Source: Cellulomonas fengjieae (lineage in GTDB: Bacteria; Actinomycetota; Actinomycetes; Actinomycetales; Cellulomonadaceae). Taken from it: 64,000 bases of DNA. The position numbers were made by a program, and so were the translations under genes. This document shows, piece after piece, positions 49,732 to 59,026 of the stretch (position 1 is the stretch's first letter; each line of letters starts with the position of its first letter). The notes under the pieces are model-generated. The model saw only the letters and a list, made by a program, of their open reading frames with translations. It was not told where the DNA came from and ran no database searches. The stretch spans positions 1,612,001 to 1,676,000 of the forward strand of contig NZ_CP074404.1 in NCBI RefSeq assembly GCF_018388465.1, in the 5' to 3' direction.

Positions 49732-52700
49732 GAGCTTTCCCCCGCGCTACGCCGAGCTGCACGCGCACTCGGCCTTCAGCTTCCTCGACGGTGCCAGCCA
49801 GCCCGAGGAGCTCGCGGCGGAGGCGGCCCGGCTGGGGCTGGGCGCGCTCGCGCTCACCGACCACGACGGGCTGTACGGCGTGGTGCGGTTCGCGCAGGCG
49901 GCCAAGGCGGTCGGGCTGCCGACGGTGTTCGGGGCGGAGCTGCACCTTCCCGCGCCGGACGGTCGCCGCCACCCGCGGGAGAAGACCGGGCTCACCCCAG
50001 GACCCCCGGTGCTCGACCTGCCGACGGGCGTCCCGGACCCGCGGGCCTCGCACCTGCTGGTGCTCGCGCGCGGACCCGACGGCTACCGGGCCCTGTCCCG
50101 CGCGATCGCCGAGGCGCACCTGCGGACCGGCAAGAAGGGCGCCGCGGACTATCGGCTCGAGGAGCTCGCAGCCACGGCCGCCGGGCAGTGGCTGGTGCTC
50201 ACCGGCTGCCGCAAGGGGGCGGTCCGGCGCGCGCTCGCGGGCGGGGACCCGTCCGGGGTCACCGGCGTGACCACAGCGGGGGTCGAGGCGGCGCGCACCG
50301 AGCTCGACCGGCTCGTCGCGCTGTTCGGCCGGGACAACGTGGCGGTCGAGACCACGGCGGTGGGCGACCCCTACGACGCGGACCGCGCCGACGCGCTCGC
50401 GCACCTCGCGGCGGACGCCGGCCTCCCGCTCGTCGCCACGGGGAACGTGCACTACGCCACCCCGAGCGACGCCGACCTGGCCGCCGCGCTGTCCGCGGTG
50501 CGCGCCCGCTCGTCCCTGGAGGACCTGGACGGCTGGCTGCCCGGCGGTCCGACGGCGCACCTGCGGTCGGCCGTCGAGATGCTCGCGCTGCACCGTCGGC
50601 ACCCGTCGGCAGTGGCGACCGCGGCGGGCCTGGCCGCCGAGTGCGCGTTCGACCTGTCCCTCGTCGCGCCCCGGCTGCCGCCCTACCCGGTGCCGCCCGG
50701 GCACACGGAGGCGACGTGGCTGCGCGAGCTGGTCCGCCGCGGCGCGCTCGAGCTCTACGGACCGCCCGAGGCAGAGCGCGTTCCGGGTGCGTACGCGCAG
50801 CTGGCGCACGAGCTGACCGTCATCGAGGACCTCGGCTTCCCGGGGTACTTCCTCGTGGTCTACGACCTGGTCGACTTCTGTCGCCGGAACGGGATCATGG
50901 CGCAGGGCCGCGGGTCGGCTGCCAACTCCGCCGTCTGCTACGCGCTGCGGGTCACGGCCGTGGACGCGGTGCGGCACGGCCTGCTGTTCGAGCGGTTCCT
51001 CGCTCCGGAGCGGGACGGGCCGCCGGACATCGACGTGGACATCGAGTCCGCGCGGCGCGAGGAGGTCATCCAGTACGTCTACGAGAAGCACGGCCGCTCG
51101 CACGCCGCCCAGGTGGCCAACGTCATCTCCTACCGGCCGCGGTCGGCCGTCCGGGACGCCGCGCGGGCGCTCGGGTACGACACCGGGCAGCAGGACGCGT
51201 GGGCGTCGTCGATCGAGCGGTGGGGGAGCCTGCGACCGGCACCCGCACCGGCACCGGCACCGCCGCCCGAGAAGCCGTCCGCGTCGGGTCGACCGGCGCG
51301 GCCGCACGTGGACCACGCCGGTCACGTGCCTACCACGGCGCGCGACGAGCGCCGGCGGACGCAGGCCTCGATGTGGGGCAACACGTGGGAGCCGCCGTCG
51401 GTGCTGCGCGCCGCGAAGGGCGTCGACACACCGGGCCTGGTCACCGCCGACGGTCACGACGTGGTCCCGGCGGTCCTGCCGCCGTCCGCCAGCGACCTCG
51501 ACGAGATCCCCGAGCAGGTCATCGACCTGGCCGACCGGTTCCTGCGGCTGCCGCGGCACCTCGGCATCCACTCGGGCGGCATGGTCATGTGCGACCGGCC
51601 GGTGATCGAGGTGTGCCCGGTGGAGTGGGCGCGCATGCCGGGCCGCACGGTGCTGCAGTGGGACAAGGAGGACTGCGCGGACGCGGGGCTGGTGAAGTTC
51701 GACCTGCTGGGTCTGGGCATGCTCACCGCGCTGCGCATCGGGTTCACCTCTGTGCACGAGCACGAGGGTGAGCTGCTCGACCTGCACGGCCTGCCGGCCG
51801 AGGACCCGCGCGTCTACGACCTGCTCAGCGCCGCGGACACGGTCGGGGTGTTCCAGGTGGAGTCGCGCGCGCAGATGGGCACCCTGCCGCGCCTGCAGCC
51901 CCGCACGTTCTACGACATCGTCATCGAGGTCGCGCTCATCCGCCCCGGACCCATCCAGGGCGGCTCGGTGCACCCGTACATCGAGCGCGCGCACGGCCGC
52001 CAGCCGGTCACGTACCTGCACCCGCTGCTGGAGAAGTCGCTGGCCAAGACCAAGGGCGTGCCGCTGTTCCAGGAGCAGCTCATGCAGATGGCCATCGACG
52101 TCGCGGACTTCACCCCGGCGGAGGCCGACCAGCTGCGACGCGCGATGGGTTCCAAGCGGTCGACCGAGCGGATGGAGGCGATGCGGGAGCGGCTGATGTC
52201 CGGCATGGCCACGCACGGGATCGATGCCGAGACCGGTGGGCAGATCTTCGACAAGCTCAAGGCGTTCGCCGACTTCGGCTTCCCCGAGTCGCACGCGTAC
52301 TCGTTCGCGTTCCTGGTCTACGCCAGCGCGTGGCTGAAGGTGTACCACCCTGCCGCGTTCTACGCGGGGCTCCTGGCGGCGCAGCCGATGGGCTTCTACT
52401 CCCCGCAGAGCCTGGCCGCCGACGCCCGTCGGCACGGCCTGGAGGTGCTGCGCCCGGACGTGCAGGCCTCCGACGTCCAGGCGTGCGTGGAGCGCCTCGG
52501 TCCCACGCCGCCCGGCGGGGAGCCGCTGCTGGTACCGACGCCGAGCGGGACGGGACCGGTCACCGCTGCGGGGGTGCGCACGGGGGACGGCGCCCGCTCG
52601 CTCGCGGTCCGGCTCGGCCTGGCCTCGGTGCGATCGGTGGGCGAGGACGTCGCGCAGCGGGTGGTGGACGAGCGCCGCGCCCACGGCCCGTTCACGGACC

Positions 52701-53302
52701 TGCGCCAGCTGGTGCGGCGGGTGCAGCTGTCCACCGCTCAGCTCGAGGCGCTCGCCACCGCGGGTGCGCTCGACTGCCTGGGGGTCACGCGCCGTGAGGC
52801 GCTGTGGGCGGCCGGCGCGCTTGCGCAGGAGGGACCGGACACGCTGCCCGGCGTCTCCGTCGGGGTGAGCGCGCCGATGCTGCCCGGGCTCAGCGACGTG
52901 GAGATCGCGACCGCGGACGTGTGGGCCACGGGCGTCTCCGTGGACTCCTACCCGACGCAGTTCGTCCGGGACGGGCTCGATGCCGCCGGGGTCCTGCGGG
53001 TCGAGCAGGCGTACACCCACGAGGTCGGGCGACGGGTCGCCGTCGCGGGCGTCGTCACCCACCGGCAGCGGCCCGGCACGGCGGGCGGGATCACCTTCCT
53101 GTCGCTCGAGGACGAGACGGGGCTGCTCAACATCATCTGCTCGGCGGGGCTGTGGCAGAAGTTCCGCAAGGTCGCCCGCACCTCGCGCGCCCTGGTGGTC
53201 CGCGGGCGGCTGGAGCGGTCGGACGGTGCCACCAACCTGGTCGCGGAGCACCTGACGCCCATGTCGCTGAAGGTCAGGACGGCGTCGCGGGACTTCCGGT
53301 GA
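49724..53302 (+). CDS. dnaE2: Error-prone DNA polymerase DnaE2
   Basis: 1192 residues, C-family polymerase. N-terminal PHP domain (YAELHAHSAFSFLDGAS), polymerase motif with catalytic acids PPDIDVDIES near residue 434, IRPGPIQGGSVHPY, a helix-hairpin-helix-like region and a C-terminal OB domain (VAVAGVVTHRQRPGTAGG). A ~60-residue Pro/Ala-rich insertion begins near residue 505. DnaE2 does damage-induced mutagenic synthesis with ImuB. It is the last gene of the SOS operon, and its stop is 3 nt from the convergent AI-2E gene. Confidence 0.95.
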   Translation: MTESFPPRYAELHAHSAFSFLDGASQPEELAAEAARLGLGALALTDHDGLYGVVRFAQAAKAVGLPTVFGAELHLPAPDGRRHPREKTGLTPGPPVLDLPTGVPDPRASHLLVLARGPDGYRALSRAIAEAHLRTGKKGAADYRLEELAATAAGQWLVLTGCRKGAVRRALAGGDPSGVTGVTTAGVEAARTELDRLVALFGRDNVAVETTAVGDPYDADRADALAHLAADAGLPLVATGNVHYATPSDADLAAALSAVRARSSLEDLDGWLPGGPTAHLRSAVEMLALHRRHPSAVATAAGLAAECAFDLSLVAPRLPPYPVPPGHTEATWLRELVRRGALELYGPPEAERVPGAYAQLAHELTVIEDLGFPGYFLVVYDLVDFCRRNGIMAQGRGSAANSAVCYALRVTAVDAVRHGLLFERFLAPERDGPPDIDVDIESARREEVIQYVYEKHGRSHAAQVANVISYRPRSAVRDAARALGYDTGQQDAWASSIERWGSLRPAPAPAPAPPPEKPSASGRPARPHVDHAGHVPTTARDERRRTQASMWGNTWEPPSVLRAAKGVDTPGLVTADGHDVVPAVLPPSASDLDEIPEQVIDLADRFLRLPRHLGIHSGGMVMCDRPVIEVCPVEWARMPGRTVLQWDKEDCADAGLVKFDLLGLGMLTALRIGFTSVHEHEGELLDLHGLPAEDPRVYDLLSAADTVGVFQVESRAQMGTLPRLQPRTFYDIVIEVALIRPGPIQGGSVHPYIERAHGRQPVTYLHPLLEKSLAKTKGVPLFQEQLMQMAIDVADFTPAEADQLRRAMGSKRSTERMEAMRERLMSGMATHGIDAETGGQIFDKLKAFADFGFPESHAYSFAFLVYASAWLKVYHPAAFYAGLLAAQPMGFYSPQSLAADARRHGLEVLRPDVQASDVQACVERLGPTPPGGEPLLVPTPSGTGPVTAAGVRTGDGARSLAVRLGLASVRSVGEDVAQRVVDERRAHGPFTDLRQLVRRVQLSTAQLEALATAGALDCLGVTRREALWAAGALAQEGPDTLPGVSVGVSAPMLPGLSDVEIATADVWATGVSVDSYPTQFVRDGLDAAGVLRVEQAYTHEVGRRVAVAGVVTHRQRPGTAGGITFLSLEDETGLLNIICSAGLWQKFRKVARTSRALVVRGRLERSDGATNLVAEHLTPMSLKVRTASRDFR

Positions 53303-53305
53303 GGC

Positions 53306-54532
53306 TCAGGCCTGAGAGACGACCTCGTCGTCCTCGATCTCCGCGACGCTCTCGACCGGCTCGACGTCGTCGTCCGCCTCGTCCTCGTCCATCGGCGGGT
53401 CGGGGGTGTGCAGCCGGGAGAAGACCGCCCAGCACACCGCGACGAGCGGCACCGAGATGACGGCGCCCAGGATGCCTGCGGTCAGGGTGCCCCCGGTGAC
53501 GGCGAGCGCGATGACCACCGGGTGGATCGCCACCTGCTTGCCCATCACCAGCGGCTGCAGGATGTGCCCCTCGAACTGGCCGATCAGGGCGATGCCGACA
53601 CCGACGATCGCGGCGGCGAGCAGGCCGTTCGCGGCGAGCGCCACGATCATGGCGACGACCATCGCCAGCGGCGCCCCGATCAGGGGGATGAACGCACCGA
53701 TCATGACCAGGACCGCGAGCGGGGCCGACAGCGGCACCCGCAGGATGCTCAGCAGGATGAAGGCCAGGATGCCGTCGGTGACCGCGATGATCACCGTGCC
53801 GCGGGTGTAGCCGGAGAACGTGTACCAGCCGGCACCGCCCGCCGTCTTCCAGCTCTCACGGGTGCGGGCGGGCAGCTGGTTGAGGAACCACGTCCACATC
53901 TCACGGCCGCGTGCCAGGAAGAACACCGTGCAGAAGATCGCGAGCGCGAGCGCGGTGAAGACCTCGACCACCGACCCGGCCCCCGCGGCGGCCTGGCTGG
54001 CCAGGTCTCCCGCGTGCTCCTGGACCCACCGCTGGCCGTTGGTGATCGCCTCGGCGATCTGCTCGTTGGTGATGGTGAAGGGCAGTGAGCCGTTCTCCAG
54101 GAAGTCGATGATCTGGTCGATGCCCTCGCTGAACTGCTTGGCCAGGTCGGTCCACTGGTTGGCGATCGAGTACGCCACGTACGTGAGCAGGCCGAGGAAG
54201 AAGACGATGCCGCCGAGGATGCCGAGCGCGGTCGCGAGGCCGCGGGGGAGCACGCGCCCGAGGAGGTCGACGACGGGCCGCAGGACGGCCGTGAAGACGA
54301 GCGCGAGGAAGACCGCGACGAACAGCAGCTGCACCTGGGACGTGGCGTAGAAGACCAGGGCGACCATCGCGATCACCACGAGCAGGCGCCACGACACCCC
54401 CGCGGCACCACGCAGCCAGCGCGGTGCCGTCTGCTCGGAGCCGTACGCGCTCGGGTTGCGTCGGGCACCGGCGACCCGGCGTGCCGTCGGGCTGGCCGGC
54501 CCGCGTCCCGTCGAGCCGTTGACGTCGGTCAT
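53306..54532 (-). CDS. AI-2E family transporter/permease
   Basis: 408 residues, about eight hydrophobic segments. The PF01594-type pattern is visible: LRPVVDLLGRVLPRGLATALGILGG, a long central amphipathic section, GAFIPLIGAPLAMVVAMIVAL and GQFEGHILQPLVMGKQVAIHPVVIALAV. Members have been linked to AI-2 export or Na+/H+ exchange; here the substrate is unknown. Hydrophilic N-terminus (~45 residues) and acidic C-terminus (~45 residues). The ATG at 54532 follows GGGAGA. Confidence 0.9.
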   Translation of the reverse strand: MTDVNGSTGRGPASPTARRVAGARRNPSAYGSEQTAPRWLRGAAGVSWRLLVVIAMVALVFYATSQVQLLFVAVFLALVFTAVLRPVVDLLGRVLPRGLATALGILGGIVFFLGLLTYVAYSIANQWTDLAKQFSEGIDQIIDFLENGSLPFTITNEQIAEAITNGQRWVQEHAGDLASQAAAGAGSVVEVFTALALAIFCTVFFLARGREMWTWFLNQLPARTRESWKTAGGAGWYTFSGYTRGTVIIAVTDGILAFILLSILRVPLSAPLAVLVMIGAFIPLIGAPLAMVVAMIVALAANGLLAAAIVGVGIALIGQFEGHILQPLVMGKQVAIHPVVIALAVTGGTLTAGILGAVISVPLVAVCWAVFSRLHTPDPPMDEDEADDDVEPVESVAEIEDDEVVSQA

Positions 54533-54627
54533 GGGTCTCCCTGCGTCGTGCCTGGTGACAGCCTGGACTGGCTCGTGCGGCCAGTGTCCCTCTCCCGGCC
54601 GATGCGTGCTCGCCCGCCGCGCCGTGC

Positions 54628-54633
54628 TATCTT
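54628..54633 (+). promoter_or_regulatory. Putative -10 of tRNA-Leu
   Basis: TATCTT, 45 nt before the tRNA; no good -35 was found, so this is tentative. Confidence 0.35.
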
Positions 54634-54678
54634 TTCTGCCGCACCTGAGGGCGCCTCCGGGTGCCCTGCGGTCCACCC

Positions 54679-54761
54679 GTCCGGGTGGCGGAATGGCAGA
54701 CGCGCTAGCTTGAGGTGCTAGTGCCCGAAAGGGCGTGGGGGTTCAAGTCCCCCTCCGGACA
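54679..54761 (+). tRNA. tRNA-Leu (GAG anticodon)
   Basis: Class II cloverleaf: 7-bp acceptor stem (with one G-U), D arm with GGC-GGAATGGCAGACGCG, anticodon loop TTGAGGT giving GAG, an extended variable arm (GTGCCCGAAAGGGCGT), and a T arm with GGTTCAAGTCC. Discriminator A; the CCA is not encoded. It reads CTC/CTT leucine codons. The arms are read by eye; a covariance search would confirm boundaries. A U-rich hairpin terminator follows. Confidence 0.95.
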
Positions 54762-54779
54762 CTCGTTGAGACAGCGACG

Positions 54780-54823
54780 AAAGTGCCCCTGATCTGCGGA
54801 GACGCGGAGCGGGGGCATTTTTC
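54780..54823 (+). terminator. Rho-independent terminator of tRNA-Leu
   Basis: A 10-bp stem (54780-54789 with 54812-54821, one G-U) is followed by a run of T. It is the most canonical terminator in the window because of the U-tract. Confidence 0.85.
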
Positions 54824-54978
54824 GTTCTCCGCCGGGCGAGGCCTGTGCCCGCCGCTGGTCGCCGGCGCAGGCCGCGCCGCCCGGTGCTCGCCGTCGCCGG
54901 ACGAGGTGGCGCGAGCTCGCGCCCGACCAGACCCGCCGGGCACCCGCAGCGCGTGACGCTCGACACGGTGCCTCCCGA

Positions 54979-55019
54979 CGACGACGACCCCCGATCGCGC
55001 GATCGGGGGTCCGTCGTCG
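54979..55019 (-). terminator. Large hairpin after uraA
   Basis: A perfect 26-nt palindrome (54986-55011) is extended on both sides by further paired bases after a 1-nt bulge. It lies 14 nt after the uracil permease stop, so it is probably its terminator; being symmetric it can act from either side. Confidence 0.75.
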
Positions 55020-55033
55020 TGCAGCGTCGTCGG

Positions 55034-56392
55034 CTACCGGTCCAGCGACTCGGTCGTGGGGACGGACCCCGGGGAGGCGGGCTCGTGGCCGGTCCCGCGC
55101 CACTGCTCCAGCACGCGCATCAGGTGGTAGACGCCGAGAGCGGCAGCGGTGCCGAGCGCGATGCCGCCGAACTCGAGATCGCCGGGCGCCCAGGTGAAGT
55201 TGGCGATGCCGACGACCAGCGCGACGGCGGCCGTCGTGAGGTTCTTGGCGTCGGAGAAGTCGACCCTGTTCTGCACCCAGATCCGGGCGCCGAGGATGCC
55301 GATCATCCCGTACAGGACGGTGGTCGCCCCGCCGAGCACGCCGGCGGGGATCGATGCCACGACGGCCCCGAACTTCGGCGACAGGGACAGCACCAGCGCG
55401 GTGGCGGCGGCGACCCAGTAGGCGGCGGTGGAGTACACCTTGGTGGCGGCCATGACACCGATGTTCTCGGCGTAGGTGGTGGTGCCCGAGCCGCCACCGA
55501 GGCCGGCGACGGCGGTCGCGATGCCGTCGGAGAACAGGGCGCGCCCGGCCAGCGGGTCCATGTCCGTCCCGGTCATCGCGGCGACGGACTTCACGTGCCC
55601 GATGTTCTCCGCGACCAGGACCAGCACGACGGGGACGAACAGCCCGAGGACCGTGATGTCGAAGGTCGGGGTGACGAACTCGGGGAAGCCGACCCAGTCG
55701 GCGGCCGTCACGCCGGAGAAGTCGACCTCGCCGCGCAGGGTGGCCACGAGGTAGCCGACGAGCACACCGACCAGGATGGACAGGCGCCCGAGGATGCCGC
55801 GGAAGAGCACCGAGCACAGGATGATCGCGAGCAGCGTCACGAGCGCGGTCACGGGGGCGGCCCGGAAGCCGTTGGTGCACGACTCGACGATCTCGCCGTC
55901 GACCACGCTCTGCGTGCAGGTGCCCCAGGCGGTGGGGGCGAGGTTCAGCCCGATGAGCGCGACGATGGTGCCGGTGACGACGGGCGGCATGAGCCTGTCG
56001 ATCCACCCGGTGCCCGCGACGTGCACGACCGCGCCGATCACGGCCAGCAGCACGCCGACCACGACGATGCCGCCGAGCGCCACGGACTGCCCGCCGCTCG
56101 CGGTCGCGGCGCTGATCGGCGCGATGAACGCGAACGACGAGCCCAGGTAGCTGGGCAGCCTGTTGCGCGTGACGAGCAGGAAGATCACCGTGCCGACGGC
56201 GGAGAAGAACAGCGTCGTGGCCGGGGAGAAGCCCGTCAGGAGCGGGACCAGGAACGTGGCGCCGAACATCGCCACGACGTGCTGCATGCCGATGCCGATG
56301 GTCCGCGGCCAGCTCAGGCGCTCGTCGGGTGCGACGACCTCACCGACGGGGATCGTCCGACCGTCACCGTGCAGCCGCCATCCGATGCTCAT
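55034..56392 (-). CDS. uraA: Uracil/xanthine permease (UraA, NCS2 family)
   Basis: 452 residues with 14 hydrophobic segments. Typical NCS2 sequences: GMQHVVAMFGATFLVPLLTG at the start, VAENIGHVKSVAAMTG with the substrate-binding Glu, GGGSGTTTYAENIGVMAATKV with a second Glu, and SIPAGVLGGATTVLYGMIG. UraA imports uracil with protons. No pyrimidine-biosynthesis gene is adjacent. The ATG at 56392 has GAGGAG ~11 nt upstream. Divergent from the aldo-keto reductase. Confidence 0.93.
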   Translation of the reverse strand: MSIGWRLHGDGRTIPVGEVVAPDERLSWPRTIGIGMQHVVAMFGATFLVPLLTGFSPATTLFFSAVGTVIFLLVTRNRLPSYLGSSFAFIAPISAATASGGQSVALGGIVVVGVLLAVIGAVVHVAGTGWIDRLMPPVVTGTIVALIGLNLAPTAWGTCTQSVVDGEIVESCTNGFRAAPVTALVTLLAIILCSVLFRGILGRLSILVGVLVGYLVATLRGEVDFSGVTAADWVGFPEFVTPTFDITVLGLFVPVVLVLVAENIGHVKSVAAMTGTDMDPLAGRALFSDGIATAVAGLGGGSGTTTYAENIGVMAATKVYSTAAYWVAAATALVLSLSPKFGAVVASIPAGVLGGATTVLYGMIGILGARIWVQNRVDFSDAKNLTTAAVALVVGIANFTWAPGDLEFGGIALGTAAALGVYHLMRVLEQWRGTGHEPASPGSVPTTESLDR

Positions 56393-56452
56393 GGGGGTTC
56401 CTACTCCTCGACGTCGATGGGCTGTTGCCCCGCGCACCTGTGCGGCAGCCGG

Positions 56453-56458
56453 ACGCTA
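56453..56458 (-). promoter_or_regulatory. -10 box of uraA
   Basis: TAGCGT on the minus strand, 60 nt before the uraA ATG; the leader carries GAGGAG as ribosome site. Confidence 0.45.
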
Positions 56459-56537
56459 GCAACGTGAGCACACGCGGCGCCAGCGCGTCCACCCGACCGG
56501 GACATGAATACCGTCGCGCACCGGGTGACGCCGCGCA

Positions 56538-56543
56538 TAGCGT
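56538..56543 (+). promoter_or_regulatory. -10 box of the aldo-keto reductase gene
   Basis: TAGCGT, 38 nt before the ATG at 56582; gives a short leader with a GAGAGG ribosome site. Confidence 0.45.
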
Positions 56544-56581
56544 CGGCTCCGTCATCCGTTCCCTGGTGAGAGGCGGTTCTC

Positions 56582-57595
56582 ATGACTCCCACGGCCGATC
56601 GTGTCCTGGGCAGCTCCGGCATCCAGGTCAGCGCCCTCGGGCTCGGCTGCTGGGCGATCGGCGGCCCCTGGACGATGGACGGTGCGCAGGCCGGCTGGAG
56701 CACGGTCGACGACGAGGAGTCCGTCCGTGCCCTGCGCAGCGCCCTGGACCTCGGTGTGACCTTCTTCGACACGGCGGCCAACTACGGCGCCGGGCACAGC
56801 GAGGTCGTGCTCGGCCGGGCGCTGCGCGGCCGGCGCGACGAGGCGGTGCTCGCCACCAAGTTCGGGTACGAGGTCGACGAGGCCGAGCGCGTGGTGCGGA
56901 CCTACGACGGCGACGCGGAGGACGGCGATGTGGCCGGCCGGGTGCGCGCCGACCTGGCGGAGAGCCTGCGGCGGCTGGGGACGGACTACGTCGACGTCTT
57001 CCAGCTCCACGTCGGGGGCCTGTCGATCGAGCGGGCGCTCGAGGTGCGGGACGTGCTCGACGAGCTGGTCGTCGAGGGGACGATCCGCACGTACGGCTGG
57101 AGCACCGACCGTGTCGACGCCGTGCGGGCGTTCTCCACGCACCCCGGCTGCGGTGTCGTCCAGCAGGGGCTGAGCGTGCTGGACGACGCCAACCCCGCGA
57201 TGCTCGCGCTGTGCGAGGAGCTGGACCTGGCCAGCATCAACCGCGGTCCGCTGGGGATGGGCCTGCTCACCGGGAAGTTCTCGCCGACGACGACGTTCGC
57301 CCGCGACGACGTGCGCGCCTCGATGACCTGGCACCGCGGCTTCGTCGACGGTCGGCCCACGACGCAGTGGTTGGACCGGCTCGCGGCGATCCGCGACGTG
57401 CTGACCAGTGACGGACGGACCCTGGCACAGGGGGCGCTCGCGTGGATCTGGGGGCGCAGCGGGCGGACGGTGCCGATCCCTGGTTTCCGGACCACCGCGC
57501 AGGTGGCGGAGAACGCCGGTGCGCTCGCGTTCGGGCCGCTCACCGGCGCGCAGATGGCCCAGGTGGCGCAGATCCTCGACGAGAACGCCGCCTGA
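56582..57595 (+). CDS. Aldo/keto reductase
   Basis: 337 residues, NADPH-dependent (beta/alpha)8 oxidoreductase. FFDTAANYGAGHSE carries the catalytic Tyr, LATKFGYEVD the lysine, FQLHVG the histidine, and IPGFRTTAQVAENAGAL the C-terminal cofactor region. Closest in type to YajO/Tas-like AKRs acting on small carbonyls. Substrate unknown. Its stop lies 16 nt from the convergent RibD-like gene. Confidence 0.93.
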   Translation: MTPTADRVLGSSGIQVSALGLGCWAIGGPWTMDGAQAGWSTVDDEESVRALRSALDLGVTFFDTAANYGAGHSEVVLGRALRGRRDEAVLATKFGYEVDEAERVVRTYDGDAEDGDVAGRVRADLAESLRRLGTDYVDVFQLHVGGLSIERALEVRDVLDELVVEGTIRTYGWSTDRVDAVRAFSTHPGCGVVQQGLSVLDDANPAMLALCEELDLASINRGPLGMGLLTGKFSPTTTFARDDVRASMTWHRGFVDGRPTTQWLDRLAAIRDVLTSDGRTLAQGALAWIWGRSGRTVPIPGFRTTAQVAENAGALAFGPLTGAQMAQVAQILDENAA

Positions 57596-57611
57596 CACCA
57601 CGGCGGGGTCG

Positions 57612-58232
57612 TCAGCTCTCCGCGGCGCCCGGCACCTTGTCGGTGATGTCGTCGTACGTCTGGTCGCCGGGCAGCTCGCTCGGGGCGTAGACCAGGTGCA
57701 CGACGCCGGTGGGGAAGACGGCCGACCGCAGCAGCGCCAGCGGGTAGATCGGCTCTCCCTCGTCGAACAGTCGCTCGCCGTGGCGGGCGGCGACCGGGTG
57801 CACCAGGAGGCTGAGCTCGTCGACCAGCCCGGCCGCCAACAGCTGGCGGACGACGGAGATGGACCCGGGGATCAGGACCTTGTCGACACCCGGCTCCGCC
57901 TTCAGCGCGGTCACGGCCTCGATCAGGTCGCCCCTCAACGCGGAGGCGTTCCGCCAGCCGAGGTCCTGGTCACCGCGCGTCGCGACGAGCTTGCGCATGT
58001 CACCCAGCTGGGCGGCGAAGGTGGCGTCCTCGCCACCCGCGGACTCCCGGTCCGGCCAGGCCCCCGCGAAGCTGTCGTAGGTGACCCGGCCCAGCAGCAG
58101 GACGTCGACGCCCGTGTAGTCCTCGTCGACCACGGCGCCCATGTTCTCGTCGAAGTAGGGGAAGTGCCACGCCGGGTCGATCTCGACCACGCCGTCGAGG
58201 GAGGTGAACAGGGTGGAGACGAGCTTCGCCAT
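57612..58232 (-). CDS. RibD C-terminal domain / dihydrofolate reductase family protein
   Basis: 206 residues. A stand-alone RibD_C domain: LVSTLFTSLDGVVEIDPAWHFPYFDE, LLLGRVTYDSFAGAWPD and DKVLIPGSISVVRQLLAAGLVDELSLLVHPV are typical. Such proteins are NADPH-binding reductases without known substrate; they are not riboflavin or folate enzymes by context. The ATG at 58232 has GGAGG 7 nt upstream, so the longer upstream frame is rejected. Confidence 0.92.
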   Translation of the reverse strand: MAKLVSTLFTSLDGVVEIDPAWHFPYFDENMGAVVDEDYTGVDVLLLGRVTYDSFAGAWPDRESAGGEDATFAAQLGDMRKLVATRGDQDLGWRNASALRGDLIEAVTALKAEPGVDKVLIPGSISVVRQLLAAGLVDELSLLVHPVAARHGERLFDEGEPIYPLALLRSAVFPTGVVHLVYAPSELPGDQTYDDITDKVPGAAES

Positions 58233-58461
58233 CAAGTCCTCCAAGGTGTGCGACCGCTCGGTGCGGCCGCTCCACCCGAGCGAACCGCATGGCACCCACG
58301 CACGCCCAGACCTTTGAACGACGAGATCCCCGACGAGCGGTGAGCACGGATGTCCCCCTCGGCGCCCGTACGCACGCCGCTGGGCGGGATCCGGACCCCG
58401 GGTCTACCGTCGATGACGCAGGACAAGACAGGCACGATCCGAACAGCAGGGGGAGCATTTC

Positions 58462-59010
58462 ATGTCCGACGACCAGCCCAATGACGTCCTCGCCGTCTCC
58501 GACGGCGCATACACCCTCTTCGTGGCCGACTTCGCCGACACCGACACGGCCTGGGCCGCCTACGAGGAGCTGAAGTCGGTCGAGGACCGCAAGACGTTCG
58601 ACATCGACGGCGTCATCGTGGTGAAGCGCGAAGCCGACGGCAAGCTCCAGATCCAGAAGGCGACCGACCACAGCACGCTGCGCGGGCTGGGCTGGGGAGT
58701 CGTCGGAGGCATCGTCCTGGGTGCGATCTTCCCGCCGACGATCATCGGCAGCGCCGCGGTCCTGGGTGTGATCGGCGCGGCGACGGGCAAGGCCGTCGAG
58801 CTCAAGCATCACAAGGACCTGCGCGAGGACCTCCAGGACGCCATCCCGGAGGGCCACTCCGGGCTCATCGCCCTCGTCTCCGACCCCGCCGCCGTGCACA
58901 TCCGCAAGGCGCTCGACAAGGCGGACGCGATCGTGGAGAAGGCGGTCGACAAGGCGGCGGTCGACGAGATCAAGGCCGCCGCCAAGCAGGCGAAGGTGGA
59001 CGCGGGCTGA
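58462..59010 (+). CDS. DUF1269 family protein
   Basis: 182 residues. YTLFVADFADTDTAWAAYEELKSVE starts the domain; a central Gly-rich hydrophobic pair (GLGWGVVGGIVLGAIFPPTIIGSAAVLGVIGAATG) suggests membrane association, as in stress-induced DUF1269 proteins. The C-terminal ~40 residues are charged and helical (Lys/Ala-rich). A TACCGT box at 58405-58410 is a plausible -10; GGGGAG precedes the ATG. Function unknown. Confidence 0.88.
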   Translation: MSDDQPNDVLAVSDGAYTLFVADFADTDTAWAAYEELKSVEDRKTFDIDGVIVVKREADGKLQIQKATDHSTLRGLGWGVVGGIVLGAIFPPTIIGSAAVLGVIGAATGKAVELKHHKDLREDLQDAIPEGHSGLIALVSDPAAVHIRKALDKADAIVEKAVDKAAVDEIKAAAKQAKVDAG

Positions 59011-59026
59011 GCCGGGGGCCGGCCGG

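Noticed and set aside
49595..53251. Minus-strand ORF of ~1200 codons opposite dnaE2
   Set aside because: Same kind of shadow: low complexity, Arg/Gln/Val-rich, and dnaE2 is clearly the coding strand.
46982..53302. imuA'-imuB-dnaE2 as a new system
   Set aside because: It is the known actinobacterial mutasome cassette; only the upstream repeat and the DnaE2 insert are unusual.
54679..54761. tRNA-Leu as an attachment site of an integrated element
   Set aside because: No integrase, no direct repeat of the tRNA end and no island-like genes; only ordinary genes follow.
54986..55011. 26-nt perfect palindrome as a recombination or origin site
   Set aside because: It lies directly after the uraA stop and extends into a larger hairpin, so a terminator is the simpler reading.
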